Shown: positions 1 to 8,713 of the stretch, piece after piece | How the letters are laid out: each line of letters starts with the position of its first letter | Position numbering within the stretch: position 1 is the first letter of the stretch | Source: Haplomitrium mnioides | Taxonomy: Eukaryota > Marchantiophyta > Haplomitriopsida > Calobryales | DNA length: 30,230 bases | NCBI GenBank assembly: GCA_049999725.1 | Contig: JBNGIS010004247.1 | Span: 98,287-128,516, forward strand | Direction of reading: 5' to 3' | Translations under genes and position numbers: made by a program | The notes under the pieces: model-generated | What the model was told of the DNA's origin: nothing | The model's database searches: none | What the model saw: the letters and a program-made list of their open reading frames with translations, nothing else

Positions 1-8
1 GGACTGGT

Positions 9-104
9 GAGTCCGAAGAACTCCGCAGAACCGAGTCCAAAGAACTCTGCAGAATCGACTCCAAAGAACTCTTCAGAACTGACTTCGAAGAACTCCTCGG
101 GGCG
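9..104. repeat. 24-bp tandem repeat, about 4 units
   Basis: Units of 24 bp start near 9, 33, 57 and 81 with the pattern gagtccgaagaactcygcag. Because 24 is a multiple of three, one frame reads as an eight-residue repeat (SPKNSAEP-like). This is local amplification of a segment of the larger 156-bp unit, which also contains 'gagtccgaagaa', not a protein-coding signal. Confidence 0.7.
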
Positions 105-153
105 CCGTCCGCCCCCGTCTTCAAAATGGAAGTTGGTCTGTCGCGATGACCTA

Positions 154-210
154 CATCCAATATTGACCCCTGCATCCAAATTTGACCGCTACATCCGATG
201 TTGACCACTG
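154..210. repeat. 19-bp tandem repeat, 3 units (inverse copy at 2180-2236)
   Basis: Three 19-bp units of the form catccRatnttgaccnctg follow each other. The reverse complement of the same three-unit block occurs at 2180-2236 in LTR A1 (ggatgcagtggtcaacttc and two variants). The shared block shows that A0 and A1 descend from one array even though they lie in opposite orientations. Confidence 0.7.
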
Positions 211-282
211 CATCCGGTCCAAAGGCACCATCCGCCGCCGCTTTCCAGGTGGAAGTTGGATCGTCGCGTTGACTATGGTTCT

Positions 283-930
283 AAAGTTGACCACGGACTC
301 GATCCGAAGGATTTCTCGGACTGGGGAGTCCAAAGAATCCCTTGGACTGCTGAGTCCAAAGTTGGCTTTCCCTCCGCAATGCGTCATCGGACGCCGTCTT
401 CAAACAAGAAGTTGGACCGCGGTTCTGACTGGCATCCGAAGTTGATTGAGAACCGGTTTCAAAGTGGACTCTTCTCCGCAAAGCGCTGTCTAATGTCGTC
501 TTCAAACTAGAAGTTGGACCGCCACGCTGACTTGGGTTTCGAAGTTGACCGCAGACTTGATCCAAAGGATTCCTTGGACTAGAGAGTCCGAAGAATACCT
601 CGTAACCACTGAGCCCGCAGTTGACTTGGTTCCTTAGGGCACCGTCCAACACCGTCTTCTAACTAGAAGTTGGACCGCCACGCTGACCTGGGTTCCGAAG
701 TTGACCGCAGACCTGATCCAAAGGATTCCTCAAACTGAGGAGTCCGAAGAATACCTCTTAACTATTGAGCTCGTAGTTGACTTAGTTCCTCAGGGCGTCG
801 TCTGACGCCGTCTTCCAACCGGAAGTTGGACTGTCATCGGACCTTGGGTTCCGAAGTTAACCAATAGACTACTGAGTCCGAAGACAACCACGGAACTCTA
901 AATCCGAGGTATTCCATAGAACGGGAGTCC
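283..930 (-). repeat. 156-bp tandem array in LTR A0
   Basis: The box gaagttgacc(gc) recurs at 541, 697 and 853, exactly 156 bp apart. Earlier copies are at about 283 and 438, the latter followed by a shortened unit of 103 bp. Each unit also holds a second box, gaagttggaccg, 31 bp before the first, and one or two short inverted repeats around agtccga/tcggact. The array is the reverse complement of those at 1761-2345 and 5930-6530. Confidence 0.8.
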
Positions 931-1760
931 AAAGATGACCTTATTTGAAGGGACCGTGTCCGCACATTCCTTCGGAAACACCTCCCTTTCTTCTGAGACT
1001 TTCTTCGATATTGTCGAGCAGATTTTCAAGAGTTCAAAAAGGATTTGGATCCTTGTGAGGCCGATCCATGCCGAGGCAAACGAAGCATCCCCCGATCCCT
1101 ATCTCGTTGCTGCCTCACGCAGATCTTGGCCTTCGCCCTTCTGCTTCCACCCGTTGCACCTTAAAGTTTACGCTGCAGCATTTCACCTTACGTGCGGTCC
1201 CTTCCATCTGCTATTGATCTTCGATTTCCATCCCGCACTCCTGGTCTTCCTCATCTGGTTCCCGATCTTTTTCTGCTTTCGAGGTCGCTCTTCCTTCCAC
1301 TTCTCTACTTATTGCCTCTATTGAGTGCTCCGTTCCTCCTTGCCTTGGCCCTGACCCTCGCCTTTCGGTGATGCTTGCAAGATCTCTTCCGCTTGCCCCC
1401 AATCTACCATACCCCGATGCTCCTGGAGTATCCCCGCACCTTAGAAGTCCAGACTACTCCGACGGTGCTTTTAATTCCTTCAAATTTTTAGTATTGCCCC
1501 AATTCGCTGGCTGATATAGCTCCCCCTTCTAATTGCCAAGCCAGCCTACGAGCACCTTCTTCCGCCAACCTCTCTTTGTTCCCCTCCTTGACCCCAATTC
1601 CACTTCTCGGATCGGATGGTCTATGTGATCTTCTCTTACTCACTGATATGAGTTGATCCACTGCTTCCGGGGAACCTTGACACTTACAAGAGAAGAATTG
1701 CTTCAATGTCGCTTCTAATTCCAAGGATTCTTCCATAGTGCATGATGTCACTGGCAAGCA

Positions 1761-2345
1761 GGGATTCTTTGGTCTCACGAGTCTGAGGAATCCTTCAGAT
1801 CAGGTCTACAGTCAACTTCGGATCCAGGTCAGCAGGGCGGTCCAACTTCAAGTTTAAAGGCGATATCGGATGGCGCCTTACGGAACCAAGTCAATTGCGG
1901 AATACTTCGGACTCCATGTCCCCGGAATACTTTGGACCCGTTCTGCGGTCAACTTTGGAACCCATATCAGCGCGGTGGTCCAACTTCTAGTTTGAAGACA
2001 ACGTTGGATGGCGCCCTACGAAGGAAAAGTCAACTTTTGACTCAGCAGTCGGAGGGCTTCTTCAGACTTACGAGTCCGAGGAATCCTTTGGATCGGGTCC
2101 GAGGTCAACTTCAGAACTTGAGGTCTAGTGACGGTCCAACTTCCACTTGGAAAGCGGCATCGGATGGCACCTTCGGAGTGGATGCAGTGGTCAACTTCGG
2201 ATGCAGCGGTCAACTTTGGATGCAATGGTCAACTTGGGAATTTGTTGCCCCGTGGTTCTCTTCGGATTCATTGTCCGTGGAATACTTCGGACCTCTCCGT
2301 GGAACACTTTAGAACAGGCCTTAGTAAACTTCAGAACTGACCGTT
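1761..2345 (+). repeat. 156-bp tandem array in LTR A1
   Basis: The box (g/a)gtcaactt recurs at 1810, 1947 and 2103; the last interval is exactly 156 bp and the first is 137 bp. The array ends with three 19-bp subunits at 2180-2236. Orientation is opposite to the array at 283-930 and the same as that at 5930-6530. Confidence 0.75.
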
Positions 2346-2468
2346 GACCTTGGATCATTCCTCAAATAGTATGGACATGTGTCACCGCATCCATAGCCCA
2401 AGGGTAACTAGAAGAACGACCACTTTGAAGGGAAACGAAGACGCAGGAAGACCAGGTGCGAAGGGGGA

Positions 2469-2484
2469 GGGGGGGGGGGGGGGG
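2469..2484 (+). repeat. poly-G run of 16
   Basis: Sixteen consecutive G, preceded by another five-G run and an A, lie in LTR A1. Length may be unreliable in an assembly. The G-rich patch could form a quadruplex, but nothing else supports a function. Confidence 0.9.
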
Positions 2485-3708
2485 TATGGATTGATGTGCT
2501 GCGACGTTGAGGTGGTTGGTGTGTATCCAAACTAGAGGTGCGCAAGCGATCTCGGGATAGGAAGACGCAACAAGGTAAGGAAGGAAGAATTCTAGTGAGG
2601 CTTCAATTGAAGAAGTGGACTCGTGTAGGGGGCTAGCAGGGGTGGAGGTAGACTGGAGGGGCGCCAAGAATCACTAGGCGGGGAGCTCTAGAGGCTTGGG
2701 CGATCAAGGTGTGCTCATTCCTGCGGGTGGACCAACATTAGGAGGTGAATCGATACTTGAAGCTAAAGGGAGTTTTGTCTGTCTTGAATTCGGGAGAGGC
2801 TGCTAAGGGGAGATCTTGGGGTCATGTTGGCATTGTCTGTGTAGAAGCATCAATCTCAGGGACACTCAGAGTGTGTTTCTAGTATAATCTCTCAAATGGA
2901 GCCAAGAGAAGAGTGGCTGCATTAGTGCCCATGCATTGCGGAGAAGATCCATTCAAGGTTCGGGGTGGAGTGTATGGCTAGCAGTCGAGAGGGTTGTCTT
3001 CCAAATGTGGAAGTTAAAGAAGACCTCTTCCGAGCTTGAGGAAGTAAATTCAGGGCTTCTCGCGAGGGAAGTTGAAAAACTATCTGGACAGGGTGCGTGG
3101 GTGGGAGATTGAAGGAAGGTTGGAATTAAGAGTTGATGAGGAGAGAAGTTTGTTGGGAAGGTCTGAGCCTGTGACATTGAGGGGCATAAAATTTTGGTAG
3201 AGTGCAAAGTGTGTGTATATGTGTCTATGTATGTGTGTATTAGCTAGATTTTCTTTCGGTTTGTATTTCCTGAATAGCACTTTGGATTCAGAGTATACCG
3301 ACATTTTGGATTGTTGAGAATATGGGAAAACCCTACGATGGGGGAGTAAGGACTATTGACATTGCCTCTTAGTATTTTGGATGTTGGATTTTGCTCCCAT
3401 TTTGTACACAAGGTGCATGGGTTCAGTTTTGGACTCCAGAATTATACTTTGAATTGTCGCTAGAAGTGCCTCGAAATTGTGTGTGTGTATTTTAGAATTG
3501 AGTGTGAATAAGCAGGATTGATGTTGAAGTAATTGTTGATCAATGGAAAGGCTTGTAAGGTGAAGAGGAACTCTTTAAGACCTCAAAGAGATAACTTGCA
3601 ACGAGGCCATCTCATAAAAAAACCAAAGCCCCTGTTTTGTCCGCCCTTGCCTTCCAAAGTGGCACCTTTGGAGGTTAAGGCCTGAAGGAGGGGCGACACA
3701 TACATTTT

Positions 3709-3726
3709 TGGCGCTAGAAGGATGGC
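3709..3726 (+). other. candidate primer-binding site of element A
   Basis: Ten bases after the end of LTR A1 the sequence reads TGGCGCTAGAAGGATGGC. This is the expected place for the site where a tRNA 3' end primes minus-strand DNA synthesis, and TGG at its start complements the universal CCA tail. The first six bases, TGGCGC, agree with the complement of plant tRNA-Asp used by Athila/Tat-like elements, but the rest does not match it. The initiator-Met site usual in many gypsy and copia elements is not present. The matching tRNA is not identified here. Confidence 0.5.
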
Positions 3727-3809
3727 CAAAGGTTCGCAAAAACCTGAGACCAACCCGATACCAAGTTATAATCTTCCAAGCGAGTAACGTTTTTCCCTCC
3801 ATTGAGGCA

Positions 3810-5096
3810 ATGAGCCATAACCACGCATGAAGGAAAAGACAGGCTAAGTATGTGTCGGAATACTCTTCTGATAGTTCAAGCAGCAATGAGGAAACAGAGG
3901 AGAGCTCTGCATCCACCTTGGAAAGTGTTAGTGACTCCAATAGCAGCAGCTCTGATAATCAGAGGTCTTCGAGAAGGAAGAAGCAGAAAAAGGAGCGAAA
4001 GATCAAGAATGTTGCCAAGAAGAGGGAATCTCGCTTAGTGGAATTGAGCTCAAAGATAGAGGTAATGCAGGTCTTTCTTGCGAGCATCCTGCCAAATCTA
4101 AAAAAAAGGTCATGTACCTCCTTAGTTGGACAACCAAGTGGATGGGTCGCAAACGGACCACCGAAAATGATCGTCATGGTGTGTTGGAATTGTGGTCAGC
4201 CTAGACATGTTTCGTCCAACTGTTTGGAACCATGGAGGCAGGAGTATGAGTATCCAATTGCAATACATTACTAGTATGGAGAAGAGGAAGTAACATGGAT
4301 AAAAGGGGAAATCTCTACCTTAGATGATTGTTTTCAAGTGGTGGCCAAATCAAGAACCAAGTCTCACCAGAAGGGCAAGTGCAAGAAGGGGCGAAAGGCT
4401 AAGAAGGTTACGAATCAAGTGTGGTTGCCCATGAGTGATTCAGAATACGAGACGTAAAACCCCACCTCGTTCCACCTGACACAACCAGAAGAAGAGGAAT
4501 CTGCGAACATGTTAGGAGATCATGGGAGGATTAACATAGAGCCAAAAGAGGAGTGCGCAACTAGACCTCATCACTTGCAAGAGGAGGAGCTCCTTGAAGA
4601 CCAATGTCGGTCAAGCCTCGAATCCGAGCTAAAAGGGAAGTTGACATCAGTGTCCCTAGTTGGGGGCAGTCATGACGAGCAACCGCATAGTGTCATTGAG
4701 TTAGGGCCTCCTCAAGTGGCGGAATGGGCGATAATAGAAATGAGCAGTTGCAGCCCAAATGACCAAAATTTATCACAAGATGAACCTCATCTCAATCCAG
4801 AGAATAAGCTCGCCTTAAGCCAGCCCAAGGATCTTGCTGTCATGGATAAAATTGCTACGTACAGCCTAGCCACCACCAACGTTGTATGTAGTTTTACTCT
4901 TACAGGCCCTATGTACAATACCTATGTTTGTTCTTGTTTTGTCATTTGTTCCATGTGTGTGTGTGTGGTGTGCGTACCCCAAGGCTATGGGAGAAGGGCC
5001 AGCAGAGTGGTCTCAAGTCTGAGGGTGGTCTCATGGACCAGAAGGACGTGTAGCAAGGTATGTTGCTGTATAGATCCAGTATCCACCTCAAACTAG
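3810..5096 (+). pseudogene. degenerate gag-like frame with CCHC zinc knuckle
   Basis: One reading frame runs from ATG 3810 to the stop at 5094-5096 (429 codons), broken by in-frame stops at 3828 (TGA), 4272 (TAG) and 4455 (TAA). Each is one C-to-T change from a sense codon, as in methylated plant DNA. The product starts with a Ser/Glu-rich acidic stretch (about residues 15-50), then a Lys/Arg-rich run, then a zinc knuckle CWNCGQPRHVSSNC near residues 127-140 (CX2CX4HX4C), a second basic patch, and a long acidic tail rich in Glu, Ser and Pro. The zinc knuckle marks it as the nucleocapsid part of a retrotransposon Gag that binds element RNA. I see no capsid domain, protease, reverse transcriptase or integrase, so the element was non-autonomous or has lost them. 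The hydrophobic Cys/Val stretch near the end arises from a tgtgtg run. Confidence 0.65.
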
Positions 5097-5275
5097 AATT
5101 TAGAGATGCAACTTTTGTATGGGATCTAGGGAAGAGGTTGAGAGGGGTGAGTGCACAGGGGTAGTGTGACTCTTCGAGTATGTTTAGCGGTTGTTAGTTT
5201 TGTTGCAAGAGTTCGTCTCTAGATGCCCAACTAACAAAGCAGAACGGAAGAAGGTGTTCGAGGGGACGCTTCACA

Positions 5276-5290
5276 CTTAAAAGGGGAGGT
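5276..5290 (+). other. polypurine tract of element A
   Basis: The sequence cttaaaaggggaggtat lies immediately before the TGTCA start of LTR A2 at 5292. A purine run at this spot primes plus-strand DNA synthesis in LTR elements and fixes the 3' LTR boundary. A near copy lies at 7235-7250. Confidence 0.7.
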
Positions 5291-5291
5291 A

Positions 5292-7199
5292 TGTCAGTCG
5301 GTGACATGAGGTGCTAGCACAAATTCCTATTATTTGGAACAACATTGGAACATTTCTCCACTCTTAAGTGTTAAGATACTCCGGAAGCAGCGGATCAACT
5401 CATATCTGTGAGTAAGAGCGGATCGTCTAGAACATTCGATCCGTAGGAGTGGAATTGAGACCATGACGAGGAAGGAAGGGAGGCTCGCCAGAGGTACTGA
5501 GCAAGGAAGTGAAAGAGAGAGTGACATCAGAAGAGGAGGAAGCTACGAGTCCAGAGGAAAAAGGTCAGGGAAGCGGGGCATTACGCAAAGATCTGACGCT
5601 AGAAGGGAGAGGCCGCAGGTAAGGCGACGAGCTACATCGAAACTTTCGTGACAAGCATCTGAAGTAGTAGCAAGGGAGATAGAAGGCGCCTAGCATGTCA
5701 GGAGCAATGACTGGAAGCAGAAGGGCGAAGGCGACAAACCTCATAAGGCAGCAACGACACTAGAGATCGAGGGACGCTTCGTTTCCCTCGGTGTTGATGG
5801 GCCTCACCAGGATCCGATTCCATTTCAGCCTTCTAAAAAACTGCTTGACGGTCCTGAAGAAAGTTTCGAAAGCAGGGGAGGTCAAAATTGTTTCTAAAGG
5901 AGTGCGCGGACAGGGTCCCTTCAGACGGTCCAACTTCCACCTGGAAAGCGGCGTCCAATGGCGCCTTGTGGAGATAAGTCAACTTTAGACTCAACAGTCT
6001 GAGGGATTCTTCAGACTCACTAGTCCGAGGAGTCCTTTGGATCGGGTTCGCGGTCAACTTTGGATCCACATCAATGCGGCAATCCAACTTCCAGTTTAAA
6101 GATGGCGTCGGGCAGCACCCTGCAGGGAAAGGTCAACTTCGGACTCAGCTGTCCGAGGGATTCTTCAGACTCACTAGTCTGAGGAATCCTTCGAATCGGG
6201 TCCGCGGTCAATTTTGGACCTAGGTCAACGTGGCAATCAAATGTCCAGTTTGAATACGGCGTCAGATGGCGACATGCAGAGAAAAGTCAACTTCGGACTC
6301 AGCAGTCCGAGGGATTCTTTGGACTCAATAGTCCGAGGAATCATTCGGATCGGTTTCATGGTCAACTTCGGATGCAGGTTAGCGTGGCGATCCAACTTCC
6401 AGTTTGAAGGCGGCACCCTACAGAATCAAGTCAACTGCGAACTCAGTGATTACGAGGTTATCTTCGGACTCCATGTCTGCGGAATACTTTGGACCTATTC
6501 CACGGCCAACTTTGGAACTCAGAGGTGGAAGTTAAAGAAGTCCTCTTCCAAGCGTAAGGAAGTAAATTTAAGGCTTCTCATGAGGGAAGTTGAAAAACTA
6601 TTGAGACGAGGTGCATAGGTGGAATTGTGAGTTGATGAGGAGAAAAGTCTGTTGGGAAGGTCCAAGCCTGTGACGTTGAGGGGCATACAATTTTGGTAGA
6701 GCGTAGAGTGTGTCTGTATGTGTTTATGTATGTGTGTATTAGCTATATTTTCCTTCGGTTTTTATTTCTTGAATAGCACTTTAGATTCGGAGTATACCAG
6801 CATTTCGGATTGTTCAGAATCTGAGAAAGCCCTGCGAAGGGGGAGTAAGGACTATTGACATTATCTCTTGGTATTTCCGATGTTGGATTTTGCTCCCATT
6901 TTGTATGCAAGATGCTTGGGTCCAGTTTTGGACTCATGAATTATACTTCGGATTGCCTCCAGAAGTGCCTCACAATTGTATGTGTGTATTTTGGAATTTA
7001 GTGTGAATGATCAAGATTGATGTTGAAGTAATTGTTGATCAGTAGAAAGGCCTGTAAGGTGAAGAGGAACTCTTTAAGACCTCAAAGAGATAACTTGCAG
7101 TAGGGCCATCTCATAAAAGAACCTGAGCCCCTGTTTTGTTCGCCCTTGCCTTCCCAAGAGGCACTTTTGGAGGTTAAGACCTGAAGGAAGGGCGAGACA
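5292..7199 (+). mobile_element. 3' LTR A2 of element A
   Basis: The LTR starts TGTCAGTCGGTGACATG directly after the polypurine tract and ends GAGACA at 7199. Order within it: a 5' block (5292-5930) homologous to the reverse complement of A0, the 156-bp array (5930-6530), then the conserved 3' block (6530-7199) that repeats 3005-3698. About 650 bp corresponding to 2345-3000 of A1 is missing at about 6520, so the two LTRs now differ by large indels as well as by point changes. The divergence indicates an old insertion. No promoter element could be assigned with confidence. Confidence 0.8.
5930..6530 (+). repeat. 154-156-bp tandem array in LTR A2
   Basis: The box ggtcaa(c/t)tt recurs at 6052, 6206 and 6360 (154 bp apart) and, as ggccaacttt, at 6504. 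Each unit carries two short inverted repeats of the form TCGGACT-nnnn-AGTCCGA, for example 6293-6310 and 6165-6182 (TCAGACT-CACT-AGTCTGA). Similar boxes and inverted repeats occur in the arrays at 283-930 and 1761-2345. Confidence 0.8.
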
Positions 7200-7250
7200 G
7201 AAAGAAAGATAGATGTTTGGGGGGATACTTCACATTTAAAAAGGGAGTCA
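7200..7250 (+). mobile_element. 51-bp internal remnant with a second polypurine tract
   Basis: Directly after LTR A2, the sequence agaaagaaagat...cacatttaaaaagggagtca aligns base for base, with few differences, with 5243-5291, the last part of the internal region of element A. It ends where LTR B1 begins (tgttagctag at 7251). Two LTRs are therefore separated only by the 3' tail of an internal region, as expected after recombination or deletion between tandem elements. Confidence 0.65.
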
Positions 7251-7429
7251 TGTTAGCTAGACTTGAAGGTACTTCGTCAAAATTTTAAAGAAAAATAGGT
7301 GCATAGCCATGCGAATTCTTTATTTTCAATCGGATAGATATCTAATGGACATGGAAGGGCTTAGAATATGCTCAAGGAGAATGGCAGCATCAAGGTTCAA
7401 GACCATGGATTTTTGGATTGAGGAGCAAA

Positions 7430-7900
7430 AACAAAAAGTGTGTGGGAAAGTATGGAAGAGAGAAGAAAGAAAAACAATTGTCAAAGGCCAAGGTGGAGCC
7501 CTCGACTAGGTCCGTCCAAGGGCGAGTTAGTATAGAGCGCAGAGCCTTATACCCCTTACAAGGGATGTTTTTTGTAGTGAAAGGAGCAAGATGGCCTTAT
7601 ATACATCAATGCCATGGTTGTGCAACACTTATGCGATAAGTCTAAGGCATTTCATGAGTCGACACTTGCCAAAGCGCCCTCTCACATAACAACAAAATTC
7701 AAATGGCGAGTACTTTCTTGATTCTCAATCTTTTCTCTTTATTTTTATCACACTAGAAGCGCAATTAAAATTTCTTTGTATCAAGACTAATTTGAGATAG
7801 AATAGTGGAGAAATAAAAGATCTCTATCCCCTGTAAGTTGGCTGGATTGTTGGCAAAAGAAACCCTAGATAGTAATTGGCACATTTGACTATAAGATTGA
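7430..7900. other. unassigned insert-like stretch in LTR B1
   Basis: Sister units B2-B5 pass from the start block to the block at about 8040 within roughly 100-200 bp, whereas B1 has about 500 extra bases here. A partial duplicate of the 'agtttgatagaaagaag...cttcaag' block lies at about 7905-7965, with the normal copy at about 8250-8285. I recognise no coding frame or known element in the rest. Confidence 0.35.
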
Positions 7901-8364
7901 GCTGCTTTGGGTCAAAGTGATAGCTTGATGGAAAGAAGGCTTCAAGACGCATATGATGCAACAAATATCAAATCAATCTGAGCTCTACCAAGGATTGTGG
8001 AGTTGTTCAAAGTTCAACATTGGAAAACTACTCGAGCCAAATAGATGGGAGTGAGGATCAAGATACCCTTCAAACATGTAAGAGAAGATTGCATGAGAGA
8101 GCTACTGCAAGGAAATCCCATGGTAGCAAATTTCAAGGCCAAAGGTGGAGAAATAAGCAAGAACCGATGAGATGATTGAATCAGAAGCAGAATGGAGGGT
8201 CAAAACAGTTTGGATCATTGCGTCTTCAAGTCTTAATCATTTGGTGTGTGCAATAGTTTGATAGAAAGAAGAGTTCCAGGCAATCGTGGTGCAAGTTGAA
8301 TTAAGAAAAATGATAGAGAAATAAGGATTCACTACTCTCTAGAAGTTATCAGATCCTTCGTGCA

Positions 8365-8713
8365 GAAATCTGGGTTTGTCGTGAGAAATCTAAGTTTGTC
8401 GTAAAAAATCTGGGTCCGCCATTAAAAATCTGGGTCTACCGTTCAAAATCAGAGTCCGCCGTCGGAGATCTGGGTTCATCATTAGAAATTTGGGTCTACC
8501 GTCCAAAATCTAGGTCTGCCATCAGAAATTTGGGTCTACCATCCGAAATCTAGCTCCACCGTCCGAAATCTGGCTTCGGCGTCTGCCGTCAGAAAATTTG
8601 GGTCCGTCGTCCAAAATCTGGGTCCACCATCAGAAATTTGGGTCTACCGTCCAAAATCTGGGTCCACCGTAAGAAATCTAGGTTTGTCATCCAAAATCAG
8701 GGTCGTTGGCGGT
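8365..8713. repeat. 20-bp minisatellite, about 17 units, in LTR B1
   Basis: Units of exactly 20 bp, consensus gaaatctgggtctaccgtcc, run head to tail for eleven units from 8365. A 7-bp partial unit and one 21-bp unit break the register near 8585-8610, after which the array continues to about 8713. The array occupies the same place in the LTR as the 15-bp arrays of B2, B3 and B5. Confidence 0.9.

Larger units (their letters stand above)
1..1760 (-). mobile_element. LTR fragment A0 (Ty3/gypsy, 5' end at 1760)
   Basis: Read on the minus strand, this is the 5' part of the same LTR that begins at 5292 on the plus strand. The terminus at 1760 (TGCTTGCCAGTGACATC) aligns with TGTCAGTCGGTGACATG. The block 1593-1715 matches the reverse complement of 5345-5465, the block around 940-1140 matches the reverse complement of about 5720-5930, and 283-930 is the 156-bp array. 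The LTR-start sequence occurs twice, near 1600-1760 and again near 1380-1497, so a short LTR piece seems duplicated or two partial LTRs abut. It runs off the window, so neither its 3' end nor any internal region is visible. All frames inside are fortuitous. Identification as LTR rests on comparison with the copies at 5292 and 15715. Confidence 0.7.
1761..3698 (+). mobile_element. 5' LTR A1 of element A (5'-truncated)
   Basis: The part from about 3000 to 3698 is a direct repeat of about 6520-7199, with roughly 85-90% identity by eye. It ends in GACA at 3695-3698, close to the TGACA terminus of the family, and is followed after a few bases by a primer-binding-site candidate. Its left edge falls abruptly inside a 156-bp repeat unit at 1761, where minus-strand fragment A0 begins, so the first several hundred bases of this LTR are missing or lie beyond the window. 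The segment 2345-3000 has no counterpart in LTR A2 but aligns with LTRs B1 (9120-9540) and C (about 13890-14130, opposite strand). It is therefore ancestral LTR sequence that A2 has lost. No gene is present. Confidence 0.8.
3699..5291 (+). mobile_element. internal region of element A (gag only, 1.6 kb)
   Basis: This is the sequence between the two LTRs. It holds the primer-site candidate, the gag-like frame and, after 5096, about 195 bp of noncoding sequence ending in a polypurine tract. A complete gypsy element needs several kilobases here for pol. The 1.6 kb makes this a short gag-only element, comparable in organisation to non-autonomous gag-carrying LTR elements known in plants. The 3' part (about 5180-5240) resembles the sequence just after the integrase of element C (about 11290-11340, minus strand), so A and C are related and C-like elements may have supplied pol in trans. 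Confidence 0.65.

Noticed and set aside
7-204. 65-codon frame with an eight-residue SPKNSAEP-like repeat
   Set aside because: The repeat follows from a 24-bp DNA period inside an LTR array. There is no gene context, and the frame is closed in the homologous arrays.
281-652. 123-codon minus-strand frame (with similar frames at 1932-2312 and 6214-6618)
   Set aside because: Similar peptides appear because the 156-bp unit has a length divisible by three and few stops. Indels break the frame in other units, and no known domain is visible.
935-1324. 129-codon plus-strand frame with hydrophobic C-terminal part
   Set aside because: It lies antisense in LTR A0. The homologous block in A2 does not keep the frame.
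4870-5096. Cys/Val-rich hydrophobic tail of the gag-like frame as a membrane segment or envelope remnant
   Set aside because: The stretch is produced by a tgtgtg run, and there is no signal peptide, cleavage site or second frame to support an envelope protein.
8365-8713. CRISPR-like array of 20-bp units
   Set aside because: The units are directly contiguous with no spacers and diverge gradually, as in a minisatellite; the sequence is eukaryotic.
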